A DNA stretch of 46,989 nucleotides from Streptomyces hygroscopicus subsp. hygroscopicus (GTDB lineage Bacteria > Actinomycetota > Actinomycetes > Streptomycetales > Streptomycetaceae): positions 1-46,989 of the forward strand of contig NZ_BBOX01000027.1 in NCBI RefSeq assembly GCF_001553455.1, written 5' to 3'. Below are positions 42,785 to 46,989 of this stretch, one piece after another. The position numbers and the translations under genes were made by a program. The notes under the pieces are model-generated. The model did not search any database and was not told the origin of the DNA. It saw only the letters and a list, made by a program, of their open reading frames with translations. Position 1 is the stretch's first letter, and each line of letters begins with the position of its first letter.

Positions 42785-44068
42785 ATGGCGGCTGGCTACG
42801 GGGAACTGCTGCGCACCCGGCATGCGGCACGGCTGCTCGTCGGCACGCTCCTGGGACGGCTCCCGAACGCCACCGCCGCCCTCGCGGTACTGCTCTTCGC
42901 CCGCGCCGAGGGCGGCAGCTACGCCCTCGCCGGGGCGCTGTCGGCCGTCTACGGCGCGGCCAACGCGGTGGGCCAGCCGCTGCTGGGCCGGGCCGTGGAC
43001 CGCTTCGGGCAGCCGCGGGTGATGCTCCCCGCCGCCGTGGCCTCCGCGCTGGGCATGGTCCTGTTCGCCGTCGTCGGGCTGGATCCGCTGCCCGTGGCGT
43101 ACGCCGCGATGCTCATCGCCGGTCTGTTCACCCCGCCGCTGGAAGGCGGGCTGCGGGCGCTGTGGCCCTCGGTGCTGCGGCACGAGGACCAGGTGCACGC
43201 GGCCTACGCGCTGGACGCCGTGGCCCAGGAGGTGATGTTCTCCGTCGGCCCGCTGCTGGTCACCCTCGTGGTGGCCGTATGGTCCGAGGCGGCCGCGCTG
43301 CTGGTCATCAACGCCGTCGGGGTCGTCGGCGCGCTGTCCGTCGTCGTCTCGCCGCCCTCCCGGCGGTGGCGCTCCGCACCGCGCGAGGCGCACTGGCTGG
43401 GCGCGCTGCGTTCGCCCGGCCTGCTGGTGCTGCTCGGCTCGTTCTTCTTCATCGGGCTCGCCCTCGGCGCGATCGCGGTGGCCTCGGTGGCGTACGCCGA
43501 CGAGCACGGCGGCGGCATGGTCTCCAGCGCGCTGCTGTCCGCCCTCGGCGCGGGCGCGCTGGCCGGCGGCATCGTCTACGGGGCCCGTAGCCGGCCCGGC
43601 GCGCCCGAACGGCGGCTGCGGCTGCTGGTGGCCGCGCTGGCGCTCGGCTATCTGCCGCTCGTGCTGGTGCCGGGCGTGGCCCTGATGACCGTGCTGGCGG
43701 GGGTGGCGGGCGTGTTCCTGGCCCCGGCGCTGGCCTGCGCGTTCGTCGTGGTGGACCGCCACGCGCCGTCCGGCACGGTCACCGAGGCGTTCTCCTGGCT
43801 GGTGACCACCTTCGTGGTGGGCAACGCGGTCGGCACCGCCGTGGCGGGGCCCGCGGTCCAGTTCGGCGGGGCGGTGTCCGGATTCGCGGTGCCGGCGGCC
43901 GGTGGAGCGGCCGCGCTGGCGGTGCTGCTGACCGCCCAGCGGTTCCTCCTGGACGGCCCGCGCCCGGCCCCGCGGCCGACCGAACGGCGAACACCGGATG
44001 AACCCTGTGCGGAAAATGATCGCAACCATGCCGTCGAACCCGGTTTCAGACCACGCCATCAGGCGTAA
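42785..44068 (+). CDS. MFS transporter
   Basis: 427-residue major facilitator superfamily permease with about twelve hydrophobic segments in two halves. The N-terminal half contains GRLPNATAALAVLLFARAEGG and the A-motif-like loop GQPLLGRAVDRFGQPRVML between helices 2 and 3; a hydrophilic central loop (SPPSRRWRSAPREAH) separates the halves. The C-terminal 40 residues are Pro/Arg-rich. The ATG at 42785 has GGAAGGGG upstream. The stop codon overlaps the -10 hexamer of pafA. The substrate is unknown; the divergent LacI regulator suggests a sugar or small-molecule exporter. Confidence 0.88.
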   Translation: MAAGYGELLRTRHAARLLVGTLLGRLPNATAALAVLLFARAEGGSYALAGALSAVYGAANAVGQPLLGRAVDRFGQPRVMLPAAVASALGMVLFAVVGLDPLPVAYAAMLIAGLFTPPLEGGLRALWPSVLRHEDQVHAAYALDAVAQEVMFSVGPLLVTLVVAVWSEAAALLVINAVGVVGALSVVVSPPSRRWRSAPREAHWLGALRSPGLLVLLGSFFFIGLALGAIAVASVAYADEHGGGMVSSALLSALGAGALAGGIVYGARSRPGAPERRLRLLVAALALGYLPLVLVPGVALMTVLAGVAGVFLAPALACAFVVVDRHAPSGTVTEAFSWLVTTFVVGNAVGTAVAGPAVQFGGAVSGFAVPAAGGAAALAVLLTAQRFLLDGPRPAPRPTERRTPDEPCAENDRNHAVEPGFRPRHQA

Positions 44069-44071
44069 TGT
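44066..44071 (+). promoter_or_regulatory. -10 hexamer TAATGT of the probable leaderless pafA promoter
   Basis: TAATGT shares its first three bases with the TAA stop of the MFS gene and is followed by 6 nt (TCAGGC) and the pafA ATG. A -35-like GTTTCA (44043-44048) lies 17 bp upstream. No ribosome site precedes the ATG. Confidence 0.5.
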
Positions 44072-44077
44072 TCAGGC

Positions 44078-45439
44078 ATGGACCGCCGCATTTTCGGGCT
44101 GGAGAACGAGTACGGCGTCACGTGCACATTCAGGGGACAGCGCCGGTTGTCTCCTGACGAAGTGGCGCGGTACCTCTTCCGCCGTGTCGTCTCCTGGGGC
44201 CGCAGCAGCAATGTCTTCCTGCGCAACGGCGCCCGCCTCTATCTCGACGTGGGCTCGCACCCGGAATACGCAACCCCCGAGTGCGACAACGTGACCGAGC
44301 TGGTCACGCACGACAAGGCCGGCGAGCGCATTCTCGAGGGTCTGCTCGTGGACGCGGAGCGCCGCCTGCACGAGGAGGGAATCGCGGGCGACGTCTATCT
44401 GTTCAAGAACAACACCGACTCCGCGGGCAACTCCTACGGTTGCCACGAGAACTATCTGGTGGCGCGGCACGGGGAGTTCTCCCGGCTCGCCGACATTCTC
44501 ATTCCGTTCCTGGTGACGCGGCAGCTGCTGTGCGGCGCGGGCAAGGTCCTCCAGACCCCGCGCGGTGCGGTCTACTGCGTCAGCCAGCGCGCCGAGCACA
44601 TCTGGGAGGGCGTCAGCTCCGCGACGACCCGCTCCCGGCCGATCATCAACACCCGCGACGAACCGCACGCCGACGCGGAGCGCTACCGCCGGCTGCACGT
44701 CATCGTGGGCGACTCCAACATGTCCGAGACCACCATGCTGCTCAAGGTCGGCGCCACCGACCTGGTGCTCCGCATGATCGAGGCGGGCACGGTGATGCGC
44801 GACCTGACCCTGGAGAACCCCATCCGGGCCATCCGCGAGGTCAGCCATGACATCACCGGGCAGCGCAAGGTGCGGCTCGCCAGCGGGCGCGAGGCGTCCG
44901 CCCTGGAGGTGCAGCAGGAGTACTACGAGAAGGCCGTCGACTTCTGCGAGCGCCGTGGCATCCGCACCGGCATGGTCGAGCGCGTCCTGGAACTGTGGGG
45001 CCGCACCCTGGAAGCGATCCGCACCGAGGAGCTCGACCGGATCGGCACCGAGATCGACTGGGTGATGAAGTACAAGCTCATCGAGCGGTACCGGGCCAAG
45101 AACAACATCACCATGTCGCATCCGCGGATCGCCCAGATAGACCTCGCCTACCACGACATCCACCGCCGCCGCGGGCTGTACTACCTGCTGGAGAAGCGCG
45201 GCCAGGCGGCCCGGGTCTGCAACGACGTGAAAATCTTCGAGGGCAAGTCGGTGCCACCGCAGACCACCCGCGCCCGGCTGCGCGGCGACTTCATCCGCCG
45301 GGCCCAGGAGCAGCGCCGCGACTTCACCGTCGACTGGGTGCATCTGAAGCTCAATGACCAGGCACAGCGCACCGTGCTGTGCAAGGACCCGTTCCGTTCG
45401 GTCGACGACCGGGTGGAGAAACTCATCGCCGGTATGTGA
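44078..45439 (+). CDS. pafA: Pup-protein ligase PafA
   Basis: 453-residue ligase that uses ATP to activate the C-terminal Glu of Pup and join it to target lysines. It is homologous to Dop ([56 protein letters not shown]) but lacks the Dop-specific loop, and its N terminus [14 protein letters not shown] is characteristic of PafA. The ATG at 44078 lies 9 bp after the MFS stop with no ribosome site, and a -10 hexamer ends 6 nt before it, so it is probably leaderless. It is followed by a strong terminator. Confidence 0.96.
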   Translation: MDRRIFGLENEYGVTCTFRGQRRLSPDEVARYLFRRVVSWGRSSNVFLRNGARLYLDVGSHPEYATPECDNVTELVTHDKAGERILEGLLVDAERRLHEEGIAGDVYLFKNNTDSAGNSYGCHENYLVARHGEFSRLADILIPFLVTRQLLCGAGKVLQTPRGAVYCVSQRAEHIWEGVSSATTRSRPIINTRDEPHADAERYRRLHVIVGDSNMSETTMLLKVGATDLVLRMIEAGTVMRDLTLENPIRAIREVSHDITGQRKVRLASGREASALEVQQEYYEKAVDFCERRGIRTGMVERVLELWGRTLEAIRTEELDRIGTEIDWVMKYKLIERYRAKNNITMSHPRIAQIDLAYHDIHRRRGLYYLLEKRGQAARVCNDVKIFEGKSVPPQTTRARLRGDFIRRAQEQRRDFTVDWVHLKLNDQAQRTVLCKDPFRSVDDRVEKLIAGM

Positions 45440-45461
45440 CCGGCGTACGGCTTACCTTGGC

Positions 45462-45496
45462 CGCGGGCCCCGTGCGTTCTCCGGACGGGGCCCGCG
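45462..45496 (+). terminator. Terminator hairpin after pafA
   Basis: A perfect 12-bp stem (CGCGGGCCCCGT and ACGGGGCCCGCG) with an 11-nt loop lies 22 bp after the pafA stop. A -10-like TAGAGT (45505-45510) for the next gene follows at once. Confidence 0.82.
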
Positions 45497-45552
45497 CCAC
45501 GTCGTAGAGTGGCGCGCACTGGCCATCGCAAGATCTACCTAACGAGGACTCC

Positions 45553-46548
45553 GTGCGCCGACGCTCCGTACTCCTTGCCGTGCCCGCGAGCCTGCTCACG
45601 CTCGCGGGCTGCGGTGACGAAAAATCAGGGTCCGCCAAGAGCAAGCCGTCCCCGGAGCCCACGAGCCAGAGTCCCTCACCGGCCCCCAGCGGCAAGATCG
45701 TCTCCGGGCCGGTGCCGGCCATTACCGCTGGTAAGAAGTTCGGTGAGAAACCGAAGGTCGCCAAGGGCACGGGGAAGCCGTCGAGCGATCTCGCGGTCAA
45801 GACGATCAGCCAGGGAAACGGCAGGAAGACGGTCAAGGGCGACTGGCTCCAGATCAACTATCTGGCGCAGATCTGGGACACCGGGAAGGTCATCGACAAC
45901 ACCTTCGACAAGAAGAAGACCGCCGCCTTCCCGGTGGGCCAGGGCCAGGTCCTCCCGGGCTGGGACCAGGGGCTGCTGGGCCGGCATGTCGGCAGCCGGC
46001 TGGAGCTGGCCGTCCCGCCCGCGTACGCCTACGGCAAGCAGGGCCAGCCGCAGGCCGGTATCAAGGGCACCGACACGCTGGTCTTCGTCGTCGACATCGT
46101 GAACGCCTACGATGCCAAGAGCTCGGCCAAGGGCCGCAAGGTGGAGCAGACCGACGCCGATCTGCCGAAGGTGTCCGCCAACACCGACGGCAAGGCCCCC
46201 ACCATCACCATCCCCAAGAAGTCCGCGCCGAAGAAGCTGGTCTCGGAGTACGTCATCGAGGGCGACGGCAAGGCGGTCAAGAAGACCGACGCCCTGCTCG
46301 TCCAGTACAAGGGCGTGCTGTGGGACGGCGGCAAGGAGTTCGACTCCACCTACAAGCGCGGTCAGCTCGCCCAGTTCTCGCTCCAGCAGGTCGTCAAGGG
46401 CTGGTCGCAGGGGCTGACCGGCAAGAAGGTGGGCAGCCGGGTGATGATCGTCGTACCCCCGGACCTGGGCTACGGGAAGACGGCCCAGAAGGGCATCCCC
46501 GCCAACTCCACGCTGGTGTTCTCCGTGGACATCCTGGCGATTCTGTAG
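45553..46548 (+). CDS. Lipoprotein FKBP-type peptidyl-prolyl cis-trans isomerase with two FKBP domains
   Basis: 331-residue exported prolyl isomerase. The lipoprotein signal (MRRRSVLLAVPASLLTLAGC) puts the lipidated Cys at residue 20, followed by a Ser/Pro/Lys-rich linker. Two tandem FKBP domains follow: the first around NYLAQIWDTGKVIDNTF and VLPGWDQGLLG, the second around VQYKGVLWDGGKEFDSTY and GWSQGLTGKKVGSR. Active-site aromatics are best preserved in the first (W in PGWDQG) and comparable in the second. The GTG at 45553 has GAGGA 6 nt upstream. It is next to a second, single-domain FKBP gene. Confidence 0.92.
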   Translation: MRRRSVLLAVPASLLTLAGCGDEKSGSAKSKPSPEPTSQSPSPAPSGKIVSGPVPAITAGKKFGEKPKVAKGTGKPSSDLAVKTISQGNGRKTVKGDWLQINYLAQIWDTGKVIDNTFDKKKTAAFPVGQGQVLPGWDQGLLGRHVGSRLELAVPPAYAYGKQGQPQAGIKGTDTLVFVVDIVNAYDAKSSAKGRKVEQTDADLPKVSANTDGKAPTITIPKKSAPKKLVSEYVIEGDGKAVKKTDALLVQYKGVLWDGGKEFDSTYKRGQLAQFSLQQVVKGWSQGLTGKKVGSRVMIVVPPDLGYGKTAQKGIPANSTLVFSVDILAIL

Positions 46549-46587
46549 CCTGTGCGGGTTGCCCACAACGTCACAAGGAGCAATTTA

Positions 46588-46962
46588 GTGAGCATCGAGA
46601 AGCCCGAGGTGGACTTCCCGGGCGGCGAGCCGCCGGCCGACCTGGAGATCAAGGACATCTGGGAGGGCGACGGCCCCGCGGCCAAGGCCGGTGACAACAT
46701 CGCCGTGCACTATGTGGGCGTGTCCTTCAGCACCGGCGAGGAGTTCGACGCGAGCTACAACCGCGGCACCCCGCTGCGGATCCAGCTCGGCGTGGGCCAG
46801 GTCATCCCCGGCTGGGACCAGGGCCTGCAGGGCATGAAGGTCGGCGGCCGCCGACAGCTGATCATTCCGCCGCACCTCGGTTACGGCGACCGGGGCGCCG
46901 GCGGCGGCCGGATCAAGCCGGGCGAAACGCTGATCTTCGTCTGCGATCTGATCTCCGTCTGA
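46588..46962 (+). CDS. FKBP-type peptidyl-prolyl cis-trans isomerase, single domain
   Basis: 124-residue cytosolic prolyl isomerase. The complete FKBP domain has VHYVGVSFSTGEEFDASYNRG, VIPGWDQGLQGMKVGGRRQLIIPP and LGYGDRGAGG near the C terminus; it has no signal peptide. The GTG at 46588 has AAGGAG 8 nt upstream; the frame extends upstream to 46552 without homology. It lies 39 bp after the lipoprotein FKBP gene and may be co-transcribed. The window ends 27 bp after its stop. Confidence 0.94.
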   Translation: MSIEKPEVDFPGGEPPADLEIKDIWEGDGPAAKAGDNIAVHYVGVSFSTGEEFDASYNRGTPLRIQLGVGQVIPGWDQGLQGMKVGGRRQLIIPPHLGYGDRGAGGGRIKPGETLIFVCDLISV

Positions 46963-46989
46963 GACCGGCCTCCGGGACCGGCACCCGCC

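Noticed and set aside
44072..45343. Long minus-strand frame opposite pafA (and similar ones opposite arc, dop, glpK and the ABC genes).
   Set aside because: They mirror the third-position GC bias of the true genes and have no motifs or ribosome sites.
34728..45439. The Pup-proteasome gene set as a novel system.
   Set aside because: Gene content and motifs are standard for actinobacteria; only the transcriptional details are listed as findings.
1..46989. Transposases, integrases, attachment sites, tRNA or rRNA genes.
   Set aside because: None could be recognised on either strand, so no mobile element is claimed even though the 6.5-17.9 kb block looks accessory.

Overview
This window is high-GC DNA from a Streptomyces-like actinomycete. 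It carries a complete Pup-proteasome system, mycothiol biosynthesis, a GylR-controlled glycerol operon, cobalamin-dependent methionine synthase, GTG/TTG starts, purine-rich ribosome sites, and several likely leaderless genes. No rRNA, tRNA, CRISPR array, insertion sequence or phage gene was seen.

Layout. 197-5135: CorA transporter facing a module of histidine phosphatase, DUF3090 protein, kinase-like SCO1664 protein and mshC. 5256-6452: PAC2-family protein. 6.6-17.9 kb is an accessory block. Its first part (6.6-9.1 kb) is a decayed L-fucose/fuconate cassette: an internally deleted L-fuconate dehydratase, a 15-bp tandem repeat, an SDR dehydrogenase and a GntR/FCD regulator with shared candidate operators. 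Its second part (9.9-17.9 kb) is a leftward operon headed by a 29-codon Cys-containing leader peptide of the type found before sulfur genes. That operon encodes a family-5 binding protein, two permeases, a fused double ATPase and two flavin monooxygenases, and is predicted to scavenge organosulfur compounds. A small secreted protein lies between the two parts.

18.0-23.1 kb: glpF-glpK-glpD and gylR, with matching candidate GylR operators before glpF and gylR. 23.3-34.7 kb: metH, a HAD phosphatase, an orphan substrate-binding lipoprotein, an orphan response regulator, a RecB-like Fe-S nuclease, an M50 site-2 protease, the tRNA m1A58 methyltransferase and a small exported protein. 34.7-45.4 kb: ferredoxin, arc (proteasomal ATPase), dop, pup, prcB, prcA, a LacI regulator/MFS pair and pafA. 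The window ends with two FKBP-type peptidyl-prolyl isomerases.

How the genes work together. Dop turns the C-terminal Gln of Pup into Glu, PafA attaches Pup to target lysines, ARC unfolds the tagged proteins and PrcBA degrades them. GlpF/GlpK/GlpD convert glycerol to dihydroxyacetone phosphate under GylR. MshC adds cysteine during mycothiol synthesis; the phosphatase, DUF3090 and kinase-like genes beside it are conserved but poorly understood. Short GC-rich tandem repeats (30, 46, 50 bp) fill several intergenic spaces, and strong hairpins close most transcription units.
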